The notes under the pieces: model-generated
Seen by the model: the letters and a program-made list of their open reading frames with translations, nothing else
Databases searched by the model: none
Told to the model about the DNA's origin: nothing
Translations under genes and position numbers: made by a program
Shown: piece by piece, positions 34,587-44,240 of the stretch
Position numbering within the stretch: position 1 is the stretch's first letter
How the letters are laid out: each line of letters opens with the position of its first letter
From: Chloroflexota bacterium
Lineage (GTDB): Bacteria; Chloroflexota; Dehalococcoidia; Lucifugimonadales; JADFKI01
Direction: 5' to 3'
DNA: 64,000 bases
Assembly: GCA_009840355.1 (NCBI GenBank)
Contig: VXNZ01000046.1
Location: forward strand, 1-64,000

Positions 34587-35414
34587 CTACTCCCCGTCCC
34601 CGCGCTGCTGCTCCGGCGGCGTATAGCGCGGCAATTCATCGACTCCGGTCAGCGCTTTGATGCGCTCATAGATGGCAGCCACAGCGTCGTCTATCAGGCG
34701 GAAAAGCATCTGTGGATCGTCCATTACCAGCGCCGCGCTTTGGTATCTGTACTTGACTGCGTATTCGGTGAGCCATCTCAGCTCCACACCGGCCGGCGTA
34801 ACCAGTTCGTCCGGCACGTTCTTGATGATGCCAAGCAGTTCCTCCAAGTCGTGCGTGTTTATGTACTCCAAGCCCACTGCGGAAATCCATGCTTTCAGGA
34901 TATTCTCAATCGCCTGCTGCGCGTGAAAGCCTATCGCTTCCTGGGGTAAATTACTCTCTATCAGGCCTTCCAGCGTAATCAATTCCCTGTCGGTATTGAT
35001 TACGCGCTGGTTTATATCGCCCCAGTCGAAAGATTCGGGGTCTGGTTCGTATTCCGGCTTTTCACCGTTCATGTCAACTCCGTCTCTGGCTGCCTGCGCC
35101 GCCACATGGTTGATGCCGCCGCGACACTGATTGTACTTGCTCTTGGACATAAGCAGGAGGTCGACACCGACAACCCCGCGCTTTCCGAATGTCTCTTCAA
35201 TGGCGTCATACGCCGCATCGCCCGCCTTGTAGTAGTCGTCCCTGGACAGGGGCGCGTCGTGTATCAGCATCAGGTCGATGTCGGAGTCGGGACGGTAGTC
35301 GCCGCGAGCGCGAGAGCCGAACAGGATGACGGAGTCCAGCGCAACGGCGTCATAGACCGCGCGCGCTACCGCTACTGCCTTGGGGTCTGCTTTAGTTTGG
35401 GTTGCGAGCGCCAT
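34587..35414 (-). CDS. MNT nucleotidyltransferase fused to a HEPN domain
   Basis: In this 275-aa protein the N-terminal domain carries LFGSRARGD and DSDIDLML, the GS...DxD site of minimal nucleotidyltransferases. The C-terminal domain (about 130-255) is HEPN-like, with ELITLEGLIESNLPQEAIGF, HAQQAIENILKAW and INTHDLEELL. MNT and HEPN usually form two-gene toxin-antitoxin pairs in which MNT adenylylates the HEPN RNase. Here both lie in one chain, so inhibition may be internal. Confidence 0.8.
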   Translation of the reverse strand: MALATQTKADPKAVAVARAVYDAVALDSVILFGSRARGDYRPDSDIDLMLIHDAPLSRDDYYKAGDAAYDAIEETFGKRGVVGVDLLLMSKSKYNQCRGGINHVAAQAARDGVDMNGEKPEYEPDPESFDWGDINQRVINTDRELITLEGLIESNLPQEAIGFHAQQAIENILKAWISAVGLEYINTHDLEELLGIIKNVPDELVTPAGVELRWLTEYAVKYRYQSAALVMDDPQMLFRLIDDAVAAIYERIKALTGVDELPRYTPPEQQRGDGE

Positions 35415-35486
35415 AGGGCAGCCCTCATATTACAGATTACAGACGGAAATCTAACATTGATGAACGGTAAAAAGGATAAGACCATT

Positions 35487-36521
35487 CTACTCGCCGGCGA
35501 CAATCTCGGCAAAGCGGCCGGTGCGACCGGCGCCGAACATGTACGCCGTGACCCAGCTTCGCCACGGCGACCAGCGTTCCGAATATGCCAGAGCTTCGTC
35601 CGCGGGCATCGGCGAGCCGTCTCCCACCATTACGCCCATCATCCGCTGCAGCGCGAGGTCGCCGTGCGGGAAGCCGTCCGGCCGGCCGAACGCGCGTATC
35701 AGCATCCAGTGCGCCGTCCAAGCGCCTACACCACGCAGCGCCATCAGACCGCCGACAATCTCGTCGTCCGGCATATCGCGCATCGCCTCAAGCGACAGCT
35801 CGCCTGCCGCAATGCGCTCCGATATGCCCGTGATGTACTCCGCCTTGCGCCGGCTGAACTTGATGGTGCGCAGCCCGTCCACGCCGGCGTCCGCGAGGGC
35901 TTGCGGACGCGGAAACGCCCGCAGCGTCTCACCGTCTATGACGATGCGCTCGCCGTATGTCTCGATAATCAGGTTGCGCAGCATCCGCGCGACATGCGTG
36001 CTGATTTGCTGCCCCAAAATCGCCAGCACGAGCGCTTCGTATGCGGTGGGAGCGCATGTCGGACGCAGACCGTGCATATTCCTGACCAGCGGCGCGAGGT
36101 GCGGGTCGTCCAGAGACATCGCGTAGAACGCGGATATGTCTGCGTCCGTGGAGAGCATACGGCGAACTACCCGCAGAGCATCGTCCGCGCTTGCAGCGGA
36201 TAGACTTTCGCCGACTACATCGACCTCAAGTTCAGGTGTGTCCGTGCTGCCGGCGTCAACGGGGCTACTGTCGCTGTTATTGCCGTCCGTGTGGTAATTG
36301 TACCCACTTCCGTTGTCTCTGCCACCATCCACGCCGTCCTCACGATAGACAGCACGCACCGACACCAGCACGGGCGCGCCGTCGAGCGTGAGAACGCGGC
36401 GGTATTCGCCGTTTTCGTACATGTCGGCGGCATGACGCGCTTGGAAGTAGGTCATGCTGCCGACAGTCAGGGAGAAATCGTACGGTGCGGTGGGCGATAT
36501 GCGATATGAGAATCGGTTCAC
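35487..36521 (-). CDS. DNA-3-methyladenine glycosylase II, AlkA-like
   Basis: The 344-aa protein has an N-terminal AlkA-type beta domain with an Asp/Asn/Gly-rich insert at about 70-100. The HhH-GPD core has ILGQQIS, the hairpin LRGVGAWTAHWML and the catalytic Asp in FPHGDLALQ. It removes alkylated bases at the start of base excision repair. There is no Fe-S Cys cluster, as expected for AlkA. It is longer than E. coli AlkA (282 aa) because of the insert. Confidence 0.85.
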   Translation of the reverse strand: MNRFSYRISPTAPYDFSLTVGSMTYFQARHAADMYENGEYRRVLTLDGAPVLVSVRAVYREDGVDGGRDNGSGYNYHTDGNNSDSSPVDAGSTDTPELEVDVVGESLSAASADDALRVVRRMLSTDADISAFYAMSLDDPHLAPLVRNMHGLRPTCAPTAYEALVLAILGQQISTHVARMLRNLIIETYGERIVIDGETLRAFPRPQALADAGVDGLRTIKFSRRKAEYITGISERIAAGELSLEAMRDMPDDEIVGGLMALRGVGAWTAHWMLIRAFGRPDGFPHGDLALQRMMGVMVGDGSPMPADEALAYSERWSPWRSWVTAYMFGAGRTGRFAEIVAGE

Positions 36522-36558
36522 GGCTGGTGTGCGCTAACGGGCGCAGGGGATAGTGGAA

Positions 36559-37188
36559 CTAGCCCGAGCGCGCATCGAACTCAAACGGCGGGTAGTCGTC
36601 GTACCAAAGCGAAGTATAGCCCTGAACGCGCCAGTTCCAGCGGTTGAACGCCATCTGCACGCCGAACATGTCGCTGGGATAGCGTTTGGTGAATAGCATC
36701 ACCACGCCTGCGAAGATTGAGAGCGCGAGCCCCAAGCCGCCTATGAGGTACAGCACTATGTAGTGCGGCAACGCCATAAGCCACCACTTGAACACGACCC
36801 GCAAGCGAGACAGCCGTTCCGGGTATCTCACATACAAGTCGGCCGGGTAATCATCGTCCGTCGCTAGGCTGAACGGCGGATAACGGTCAGTGCCCAGCAC
36901 GCCGCAATAGAAACTCACACGCCACCACCATCGCGATACGCCGACCGTGAAGTTGAACAGCCCCTGGGGGTATCGCGCCGTGAACAGAATGGCGAATATA
37001 GCGATTATCCATACGATAATCGCGACGACCGTCAGGAGTATCAGAATGATGAAGTGCGGTATCGCCAAAAACCACTTGACAAGCCACAGCCAGCGGCTAG
37101 GATCTTCCGGATATTCGCCGCGAATTTCCAACGGATAACCTTGTGTTTCTTCGTTTGCATCGGTAGCCATTGCATCGGTAGCCATCAC
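36559..37188 (-). CDS. DUF4389 membrane protein, duplicated domain
   Basis: In this 209-aa protein a unit with WLWLVKWFLAIPHFIILILL, ARYPQGLFNFTVGVSRW and DRYPPF is repeated as VVFKWWLMALPHYIVLYLIG, KRYPSDMFGVQMAFNRW and DDYPPF. Each unit has a membrane hairpin. DUF4389 proteins are common in actinobacteria and Chloroflexota and their function is unknown. Either of two adjacent ATGs (37188, 37185) may start it. Confidence 0.8.
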   Translation of the reverse strand: MMATDAMATDANEETQGYPLEIRGEYPEDPSRWLWLVKWFLAIPHFIILILLTVVAIIVWIIAIFAILFTARYPQGLFNFTVGVSRWWWRVSFYCGVLGTDRYPPFSLATDDDYPADLYVRYPERLSRLRVVFKWWLMALPHYIVLYLIGGLGLALSIFAGVVMLFTKRYPSDMFGVQMAFNRWNWRVQGYTSLWYDDYPPFEFDARSG

Positions 37189-37401
37189 AGCCTCCTTTCA
37201 TAAACATTCTGTCTTGCCCAGCCTGTCAGTTACGGATAGGGCAGGGCGTTGTCGCTCTCCTACCTGCCCACTATGATGCCTTTTTGCCGCGCCTTGCATT
37301 CTCTAGCTTCGCGTACGATGTCTCATTTCTGCCGATGATAGCATATTTTCGTTGAATTAACTTGTCGGGAACCGTCCCGGGAAGATGATGCACAGATTCT
37401 C

Positions 37402-37430
37402 TTGAAGGCGTACAGGCGCTGTGCTATTCT
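37402..37430 (+). promoter_or_regulatory. Candidate promoter of tRNA-Pro
   Basis: TTGAAG (37402-37407) and TATTCT (37425-37430) are spaced by 17 bp and end 10 bp before the mature tRNA. This is a reasonable position for a short-leader tRNA promoter. Match by eye only. Confidence 0.35.
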
Positions 37431-37440
37431 GATAATTGGC

Positions 37441-37517
37441 CGGGGAGTAGCGCAGTTTGGTAGCGCACCTGCATGGGGTGCAGGGGGTCGCTGGTTCGAA
37501 TCCAGTCTCCCCGACCA
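37441..37517 (+). tRNA. tRNA-Pro, anticodon GGG
   Basis: The acceptor stem CGGGGAG pairs exactly with CTCCCCG (37507-37513), followed by discriminator A and an encoded CCA. The anticodon arm is CCTGC-ATGGGGT-GCAGG, giving anticodon GGG with G37. The T arm has GGTTCGAATCC. All stems pair, so it should be functional. Confidence 0.95.
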
Positions 37518-37680
37518 TATCCTCAGCCTTGTCTTTCCTCGCCCGAATACCTCTGCGTCATATGCCGCCGCCTAGCCTTGCTAGACCCGCAGCTTTCATT
37601 CGCCCCGCCCATGTACACAATGAAACGATGCAGGAAGACTCCTCCGCACCGCCCGACGAACTTGCTCGTAGAGAGATTAC

Positions 37681-37756
37681 TTGGATATACAGGATTAACA
37701 GGATAGGTCAGGATTATTCCATCCCGCCTATCCTGTCCATCAATGTAATTCTCGCG
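37681..37756. repeat. Dispersed intergenic repeat with inverted arms
   Basis: ACAGGATAGG (37698-37707) is the exact inverse of CCTATCCTGT (37737-37746). The right part on the minus strand reads ACATTGATGGACAGGAT, the core found in several gaps of this window. It lies at the 3' side of the TPP enzyme gene. Confidence 0.55.
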
Positions 37757-37760
37757 GTGG

Positions 37761-39416
37761 CTAGAACTGCCTGAAAGGCATGTCCTTCTCGTCGGCGTCC
37801 GTTACTATTTCTAGGAGGGCGGTTTGGCCGGATTGGACTATTCCGGCGCAGCGCTGGACGGCGCCTATGACTTCTTCGGGCTGCGTTACTCGCTCGCTGT
37901 GCGCGCCTAGTGCTTCTGCCATCTTTACGAAGTCGCCGCCGGTGGTCTTCGTGCCGTATAGGTCGTGCGCGGTGGCGAAGTGCTCGGGACGGTATATGCC
38001 CATCGATGAATTGTTGAGTATGACAGTCAGGATAGGGATATTCTCGCGTACCGCCGTCTCGAGGTCAGTGCCGACCATGCCGAATCCGTAATCGCCGATA
38101 ACATTGACGCACAGCTTGTCCGGAGCTGCCAGCTTGCTGCCCATCGCGGCGCCTAGGCTGTACCCGAGCTGGGTGGACTTGCCCCAAGCGATGAAGCCAC
38201 GCGGCGTAACGGTGCGGTAGAACGGGATCATCTGGTCGCGCGGGCTGCCGGAGTCGTGGTTCATTATAGTCTTGCCGTGGTCTATCGCCTTCGACAGGTC
38301 GTTGAGCGCGCGGTATGGGTTGATAGGCGTGGCGTCCGAGTGCATCTTGGGCAGCCATTCGCGCATCCACTCGTCGCGCACCGCCTGCACCTCGCCCGCG
38401 ACATCGCCGCGGTCCGCACGCTCACTGCCGTCATCTGCCTGCATCGCCTTTATCTCGTCGATGAGCTGCTGTATCACCAGCTTGGCGTCGCCCACGACTG
38501 CGACATCGGGCGAGTAGTCTTTGTTCACATCGTTCTCATCGTTGGTGATGTGCACCAGCGCCTTGCTGTCGAACAGGTCCGCGCCGTAGTGTATTCGCGT
38601 GAAGCTGCAGCCGATTCCGAACACGACATCCGCCTTGTCAAGGAAGTGCACGACCATGCCGGTCGTGGTGCTGGAGCGCGTGCCGAGCGATAGCGGGTGG
38701 TCTTCGCGGAATGCGCTCTTGCCCGCCATAGATGTCATCACAGGCGTCTGCGTGAGTTCCGCCAGTTCTTGCAGTTCGTCCCACGCCTCAGCGTACAGCA
38801 CACCCTGCCCGGCGTGGATGATCGGATTTTGCGCGCCGAGCAGCAGCTTCGCGGCATCACGCACATCCTGCGGGTCGCCTGCCGAGCGGCGCGGACGCAC
38901 CGGGATGTATGGCGCGGCGCCATTGGACAGTTCGCCGCGCAGGATGTCGCTGGGGATGTCGAGCAGCACGGGGCTGGGACGACCCATTCGCAGCTGGCTG
39001 AATGCGCGGCGCAACGCGTTTGGGATTTCTTCCGGCAGGTCGATTCTGCCCGACCACTTGACGACCGATTCGTAGGTGCGGCTGGGGCTGAATGTGGGAT
39101 GCACACCCGATCGGTTGCGCGGCGCGGATGCGGGCAGCAGCAGTATCGGCACGGAGTCGGCGTAGGACTGCGCGACTCCCGCGAAGGCGTTTTCCGCTCC
39201 GGGACCCGCCTGCATCGAGAATACGCCGGTGCCCTTGCCGTTCGTAACGCGAGTGTAGGCGTCCGCGAGGTTCACGCCCACGCGTTCCTGCCGGAATATC
39301 AGCGGCCGGATACCCGCCTTCGCCGCCGCCTCTTCCAGCGAGTTGAAGGGTATGACACCCATAAAGTCCACGCCTTCTTGCTTCAGTATCCGTGCCACCA
39401 AGTCTGCGCCGGTCAT
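37761..39416 (-). CDS. Thiamine-pyrophosphate enzyme, acetolactate synthase-like
   Basis: The 551-aa protein has the three-domain layout of the family. The N-terminal pyrimidine domain has Glu in RQERVGVNLADAYTR and GPGAENAFAGVAQ. The central domain has PIIHAGQGV. The C-terminal domain has the TPP signature GDYGFGM...NN. Members act as acetolactate synthase, glyoxylate carboligase, oxalyl-CoA decarboxylase or sulfopyruvate decarboxylase; the substrate cannot be fixed here. No small ALS subunit or other ilv gene is adjacent, which argues against branched-chain synthesis. Confidence 0.85.
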   Translation of the reverse strand: MTGADLVARILKQEGVDFMGVIPFNSLEEAAAKAGIRPLIFRQERVGVNLADAYTRVTNGKGTGVFSMQAGPGAENAFAGVAQSYADSVPILLLPASAPRNRSGVHPTFSPSRTYESVVKWSGRIDLPEEIPNALRRAFSQLRMGRPSPVLLDIPSDILRGELSNGAAPYIPVRPRRSAGDPQDVRDAAKLLLGAQNPIIHAGQGVLYAEAWDELQELAELTQTPVMTSMAGKSAFREDHPLSLGTRSSTTTGMVVHFLDKADVVFGIGCSFTRIHYGADLFDSKALVHITNDENDVNKDYSPDVAVVGDAKLVIQQLIDEIKAMQADDGSERADRGDVAGEVQAVRDEWMREWLPKMHSDATPINPYRALNDLSKAIDHGKTIMNHDSGSPRDQMIPFYRTVTPRGFIAWGKSTQLGYSLGAAMGSKLAAPDKLCVNVIGDYGFGMVGTDLETAVRENIPILTVILNNSSMGIYRPEHFATAHDLYGTKTTGGDFVKMAEALGAHSERVTQPEEVIGAVQRCAGIVQSGQTALLEIVTDADEKDMPFRQF

Positions 39417-39510
39417 GTTTGTACTCCCTTATGCTTATGTCGATCTATGATTATTTGCTTGTCCGGCTAGTGCCGTGTGGGAATCTAGCCTTGCCATTTG
39501 GTCTTGTTAT

Positions 39511-40095
39511 CTAGCTCTGCTCGCTGAGCAAAGCCAACACATCCGCGTCGAAAATGTCGTCCACATCGAGCGCGAAGCCCGGCAGGATAGGCGATACGAG
39601 CGTGTCGCCCATCTTGTACACGCCGGCGACATCGTAGTCGTCGCCCGCGAGAGTCAGGACGGTCACTTCCAGAGTATCCGAGTCCGCCTGCCAGTATTCG
39701 GGAACGCGGAATCGGGCGTAGAGTTCGCGCTTGCGAACCGTATCGTGTTGAGTATTCGAGGGCGAGAGTATCTCTACCACTAGGTCGGGCGCACCGTTGA
39801 TAACGCTATATGTCATTATGCTCGCCCGCGCGTTGCTGACAAACAGGATGTCCGGCTGCACTACATTTATCTCCGAGAGCAGCACATCCGTCGCCGACCA
39901 AAGGACTCTGCCCAAGTTGTTATCATGCACAAATAGGCTCAGCCGTCGTCCGATGTTATCCTGAATCAACTGATGCACTACGCTAGGCGCGGCAGCCATA
40001 ATTAACTCTCCGTCAATGATTTCGTAGCGCTCGTCATCAGGCATTTCGCGGTAGTCTTCGTATGTGACCATCGTTCCGCTGCGCTGCGTAGCCAT
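39511..40095 (-). CDS. Uma2-family putative endonuclease
   Basis: This 194-aa protein opens VTYEDYREMPDDERYEIIDGELI. It has the nuclease-fold residues VVQPDILFVS and APDLVVEILSPSNTQHD, then K.ELY...VPEYWQAD. The Uma2 family is a PD-(D/E)XK fold widely expanded in cyanobacteria and Chloroflexota; its biological role is unclear. ATG 40095 is chosen because GGGAGG lies 6 nt upstream; a longer frame exists but is unsupported. Confidence 0.85.
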   Translation of the reverse strand: MATQRSGTMVTYEDYREMPDDERYEIIDGELIMAAAPSVVHQLIQDNIGRRLSLFVHDNNLGRVLWSATDVLLSEINVVQPDILFVSNARASIMTYSVINGAPDLVVEILSPSNTQHDTVRKRELYARFRVPEYWQADSDTLEVTVLTLAGDDYDVAGVYKMGDTLVSPILPGFALDVDDIFDADVLALLSEQS

Positions 40096-40282
40096 CTCGC
40101 GCCTCCCTTGTTTGCGCTTGTGATTTGTGCTTGTGCGCCGTGTCGTATGTTCGCGGGTATCTTGACGGAGCACGGGTGCACGCTGATTGTAACATGCGAG
40201 TGTGTGTTGAACGGGGAATGTGGAAGATGCGTGGAGCGACCGCATGGAGAGTGAGGCAAGGATGGGGCGTGAGCAAGCGGGG

Positions 40283-41344
40283 CTAGTTGCGGCGGAGGGA
40301 GTTGCAGGCTACGCCGTCGCCATCGCCGTCTAGGCGGTGCGGGTCGTCGTTGGGGCCGCCGGCTGCGAGGAAGAATGCCTGCGCGTCGTCCCAGGTGTCG
40401 AAGTCGCCGCAGTTGCGGTCGGGTCCGTCCGGGTCATAGGGCAATTCGCTGGACGATGGCGCTGATGGCGGTATCGGAGTCGCTGTCGATGCGGGCGGCG
40501 CGGACGGCGATGTGGCAGCGCCTGTGCCTGATTCGATTACCAGCGAAGTCGGTTCGTCGCAGGTCGCAAGCATTTCGCCTAGCGCGTCTGCCTCGCGCTG
40601 GGTCGCCGTGAGACCCCAGTTCTGCTTGATGGTCGCCCAGTCAATAGCGTATTGGCACCAGTACTCTCGGCGAGACGGCCGCCATTCTTCGGGTCCCTTC
40701 CTGCCTTTCTGCCGGTTCGCGGACGCCTTCACAGCGATTAGGTGGTTGTCGTACAGCAGGGCGTTCGCGTAGTCCGCCTTGCGCTCGCGCGACCACGCCC
40801 AGCCGCCGGAGTCGTGGGCGTTCGCGAGCGGTACCATGTGATCGACATCTAGGTCGCCGGGGTCGGTGAACGACTCGCCGGTATAGACGCCGAACCATTC
40901 GCCGCTCTCCACACGGCAACGGTCAGCGTTCCGGTACGATACCGCGCTACGAGACTCGGCGATGAGAGTTTCCTGCCGCGCGTCTTGGCAATCGCGGTCA
41001 TCGTCGTTCCAGTGTCGCCAATCGTCGCGGTCGTAGTCCGGCAAGTCGCGTGAGACCGGCGCGATGCTGACGGTTATCGTGCGCCCATCGCTTGGCGCTG
41101 GCACAGCGGGCGTCGATGCGGCGGATGTAGGCGGAACGGTTGCGGCTGGCGATACGCTTGTGGGCGATTCCGCAGGCGCCGCCGGAGTCGCGGACGGCGA
41201 TGTTGTCGGTACGGACGGCACTGGAACCGACGCGGACGGCAACGGCGGCTCAGTCGCTCCGCAGCCGAAGACGAACAGCAACATGACGACCATCGTCAGG
41301 ATGGGCGTGACGATGTTGCGATACTCTTGACTATTCACCCGCAT
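40283..41344 (-). CDS. Secreted HNH nuclease-like lipoprotein with Excalibur domain
   Basis: In this 353-aa protein a membrane signal with FVFGCGA leads into a Ser/Thr/Pro/Ala-rich linker. The DUF1524-type HNH core has DVDHMVPLANAHDSGG, YANALLYDNHLIAV and KGRKGPEEWRP. After a second linker, the C-terminal Excalibur calcium-binding motif reads NCGDFDTWDDAQAFF and HRLDGDGDGVACNSL. This matches extracellular nuclease-like proteins. ATG 41344 places the signal peptide correctly. Extracellular DNA degradation for nutrients is a plausible role. Confidence 0.85.
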   Translation of the reverse strand: MRVNSQEYRNIVTPILTMVVMLLFVFGCGATEPPLPSASVPVPSVPTTSPSATPAAPAESPTSVSPAATVPPTSAASTPAVPAPSDGRTITVSIAPVSRDLPDYDRDDWRHWNDDDRDCQDARQETLIAESRSAVSYRNADRCRVESGEWFGVYTGESFTDPGDLDVDHMVPLANAHDSGGWAWSRERKADYANALLYDNHLIAVKASANRQKGRKGPEEWRPSRREYWCQYAIDWATIKQNWGLTATQREADALGEMLATCDEPTSLVIESGTGAATSPSAPPASTATPIPPSAPSSSELPYDPDGPDRNCGDFDTWDDAQAFFLAAGGPNDDPHRLDGDGDGVACNSLRRN

Positions 41345-41529
41345 CGAAAATCTCGTCCTATCTAGGCTGCTGCCAACTTGCTTCGATGCGACCTGGCAGG
41401 CGATTGACACTTCTTCATCGCACCACCTTAACTGTTTCGCTCATCAAAAGGCGAGGGATTTATGAAATCGTCGCTGATGCAAAGCTTACACATCAGCAAG
41501 TCAGGGCGCCACATCGAAGCACGCCGCGC

Positions 41530-42159
41530 CTAGAACATGCTCAGTTGCTGTGCGGGCGTCTCCGATTCATCCGGCGCGGCATCGTCCTGCTGCATGTCGC
41601 TTGGCATGGCGATGACTTCTTCGACTAAGGGCAGCAGGTTGCGGAAGTCGTTTTGCAGCGCGGGACGTAGGCGCGGGTTGTGGAGCGTTGCCGCCGGGTG
41701 GTACATCGGGTATATCATTCTGCCGCGCCATGATCGTGGCTTGCCTCGCTCGCGGCTGATGCTGCGGCCCGGGAAGAACTTGCCGAATGAAAATCGCCCT
41801 AGCGTGACGATGACCTTCGGGTCGATAAGCTCTATCTGCGCGTCGAGATACGCTGAGCATGCATCCAACTCGGCGGCGAGCGGATCGCGGTTGTTGTCCG
41901 GACGGCACTTGACCATGTTTGTGATATACACATCCGAGCGGCTCAGACCGATGCCCGCGAGCAAGTCTGTCAGCACATTGCCCGCCGCGCCGACGAACGG
42001 CAGCCCTTGCCGGTCTTCGTTGTAGCCCGGCGCCTCGCCGATGAACATTATGTCCGCGCTCGGCGAGCCGTCGCCCGGCACGGTGCGCGTGCGCCGCTCC
42101 GACAGCGCGCAACGGGTGCACCCGGCAATCTGCCTAACAATGTCGTCATAGTCGTTCAT
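41530..42159 (-). CDS. Uracil-DNA glycosylase, family 4 (Fe-S)
   Basis: The 209-aa protein has Cys14 and Cys17 in GCTRCALS, with later Cys in VKCRP and LDACSAYL, giving the 4Fe-4S ligands. Catalytic motifs are [20 protein letters not shown] and [10 protein letters not shown]. It removes uracil from DNA and is common in thermophiles, Chloroflexota and archaea. The acidic tail ends QQLSMF. Confidence 0.95.
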   Translation of the reverse strand: MNDYDDIVRQIAGCTRCALSERRTRTVPGDGSPSADIMFIGEAPGYNEDRQGLPFVGAAGNVLTDLLAGIGLSRSDVYITNMVKCRPDNNRDPLAAELDACSAYLDAQIELIDPKVIVTLGRFSFGKFFPGRSISRERGKPRSWRGRMIYPMYHPAATLHNPRLRPALQNDFRNLLPLVEEVIAMPSDMQQDDAAPDESETPAQQLSMF

Positions 42160-42444
42160 AGCACATTCCTCATCGCGGCGGCGTTCCAGCAGTTCACATA
42201 TTCAAGGATATCGTAAGCAGTGCGCGGCGTGTGGGTCAATGCGCTTGCAGGCGCGATAGTGGTCAATCGTCTTGTACTAACGCCGCTCCCTTGCCTAACA
42301 TTTCCCCATGCCTTACCGTCCGCCAGAAGGAAAGCGACCATCATCCTTCCCATCCCGTATCGATGTTAGCGTAATGACCGCTTGGCGGCTTGCTGATATA
42401 CTTGATGCACGCAAACAGCATCCTCGCTCACAGGAGGCAGCATC

Positions 42445-43299
42445 ATGACACAGTTGGCAGGCATATTCGGCTACCCGCTTTCGCATTCGTTGTCGCCCGC
42501 ATTCCAGCAGGCGGCGTTTAACCATTACGGACTGGATGTGCGCTACCTAGCGTGGGAGACGCCGCCGGAGGGACTCGCCGAAGAGGTGGCGAAGATTCGC
42601 AGCGGCGACTTCATCGGCGCGAATGTGACGATTCCGCACAAGGAGAGCGTCATCGCGCTGCTGGACGAAGTGGACCCGCTGGCGCAGTCCATCGGCGCGG
42701 TGAACACGATAGTCAAGACGGCGGGACGCCTCGTAGGACACAACACGGACGCGCACGGATTCATGCGCGAGCTGAAGGAAGACGGCGGGTTCGAGCCTGC
42801 GGGCAAGCGAGCACTGCTGCTCGGCGCGGGCGGCGCAGCTCGTGCCGCGGCGTTCGCGTTATGTCGCGAGGGCGTGTCGTCTATCACCATCGCCAACCGC
42901 AATGTTTCCCGCGCGGAGGCGCTCGCGGAATCGCTGCACAACGACGCCGTGAGCGTGCTCGCCGCCGTGCTGGATGACACGACCTTAGAGCCTGTCGCGC
43001 TCGAATCCGATCTCATTGTCAACTGCACATCGGTGGGCATGCGGCACGGCGAATCCGAAGGGCAGACGCCACTATCGGGCGGCATAATACCGCACGAAGC
43101 GGTGGTGATGGATATGGTCTATAACCCGCAGAACACGCCGTTCCTAGCAGGCGCACGCAACGCAGGCGCAACGGCGCTGGGCGGCTTGCCTATGCTAATC
43201 TACCAAGGCGCAACAGCCTTCGAGATGTGGACGGGCAACAAAGCCCCCATAGACGCCATGTTCGCGGCGGGCAATGTAGCCTTGCTGAAGATGGGGTAG
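42445..43299 (+). CDS. aroE: Shikimate dehydrogenase
   Basis: In this 284-aa protein the substrate-binding domain has FGYPLSHSLSPAFQ and ANVTIPHKE, with Asp in NTDAHGF. The NADP-binding domain has LLGAGGAARAAAFAL and NRNVSRA. The C-terminal block has VMDMVYNPQNTPFL and GLPMLIYQGATAFEMWTG. It reduces dehydroshikimate to shikimate. It has a strong AGGAGG upstream. aroK and aroB follow 0.9 kb away, separated by an inverted accessory pair of genes. Confidence 0.95.
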   Translation: MTQLAGIFGYPLSHSLSPAFQQAAFNHYGLDVRYLAWETPPEGLAEEVAKIRSGDFIGANVTIPHKESVIALLDEVDPLAQSIGAVNTIVKTAGRLVGHNTDAHGFMRELKEDGGFEPAGKRALLLGAGGAARAAAFALCREGVSSITIANRNVSRAEALAESLHNDAVSVLAAVLDDTTLEPVALESDLIVNCTSVGMRHGESEGQTPLSGGIIPHEAVVMDMVYNPQNTPFLAGARNAGATALGGLPMLIYQGATAFEMWTGNKAPIDAMFAAGNVALLKMG

Positions 43300-43332
43300 G
43301 TAGTTGTGGGGAGTAGTGTGGCGTATGTAAGG

Positions 43333-43806
43333 CTAACTTCGTCCGGTCGTGCGCCCTAAGCCGAAGCCGCCGACAAAGCTGAGGATCGCAACTATAACGA
43401 TCGTCAGATTCACCCCATCATCCGTCAGCGAGAAGAAGACGATAAGCCCAATAGCGGCGATTAGACCTATCAGGAAGTAGAGGAATTGGTATCTTCGCGC
43501 GATGCTTGTGATTCGTGCTCACGCTCGTTGCTGCTTTCACGCCCAGCTATAATCGCAGTGATATGCTCAGAAGTGATGCGCTGGAACATGGGGTTGATGC
43601 TTGGAATACGTACTGATGTGAAACTGGCGAAGAGTCGCTGAGTGAGTATTTTTTCGAGCATCAGGGGATATGCGTTGAGCTTCTTCAATACCTATCAGTT
43701 CTGTCAACCCGTTGTTGCCTTCATCGGTGCCTAATAAGGGAGATTGTTCTGGCTCGGTATGTTCTTCCTTTGAGCTATCTTCGTTGTGTTCCATACTTAC
43801 ATCCAT
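43333..43806 (-). pseudogene. Frameshifted small membrane protein, DUF2335-like
   Basis: Three frames must be joined: an acidic start MDVSMEHNEDSSKEEH... from 43806; a middle with FQRITSEHITAIIAGRESSNEREHE; and a C-terminal membrane hairpin FLYFLIGLIAAIGLIVFF, then TIVIVAILSFVGGFGLG, ending at a stop at 43333-43335. The order resembles DUF2335-type proteins. At least one frameshift is certain if the pieces belong together (near 43500), and a second lies near 43650. It is a broken gene or sequence with indel errors. Confidence 0.4.
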
Positions 43807-43816
43807 TCAGAAGTCT

Positions 43817-44131
43817 CTATCTTTCAAATTCCGGTTCAAGACTATCGAACAATCCCACGAATAATTCTTCTATTGCATTCGAGATCGAATTGGTTTGCTG
43901 GGCTATGTGCAATGCCAGCAACACCTTCAGAACGGCTTCAGCATCAGACCAGGATAATTCTCCCTCGCTGAGTAGCTTAGCAACAGTCTCTACGTCTTCA
44001 GCAAAGACGGCTTCCACAGGTCCATATGCAGGCAGTGTGGAGAATTGGGAGTTGATTTTCGCAGGCAACATACCGCGTACATCTCCTTGCAGTGTCCGTT
44101 GATTGTGAGCGCGATTATAATCGCTTAACAT
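43817..44131 (-). CDS. Hypothetical protein
   Basis: This 104-aa mostly helical acidic protein (AKLLSEGELSWSDAEAVLKVLLALHIAQQ) has no recognised family. It ends 10 nt before the frameshifted membrane protein gene on the same strand, so the two look like a small accessory cassette inserted between aroE and aroK. Base composition is lower in GC than both neighbours. Confidence 0.5.
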   Translation of the reverse strand: MLSDYNRAHNQRTLQGDVRGMLPAKINSQFSTLPAYGPVEAVFAEDVETVAKLLSEGELSWSDAEAVLKVLLALHIAQQTNSISNAIEELFVGLFDSLEPEFER

Positions 44132-44240
44132 TAGTATATCAAATGTATTTCAAACGCAGACGAGATGACATTAGGCGTAGTTTGGACGTGTTTGATAGGC
44201 TATTATTGCTAGGGTACGCTCACCAACTAGGACAACTCAA

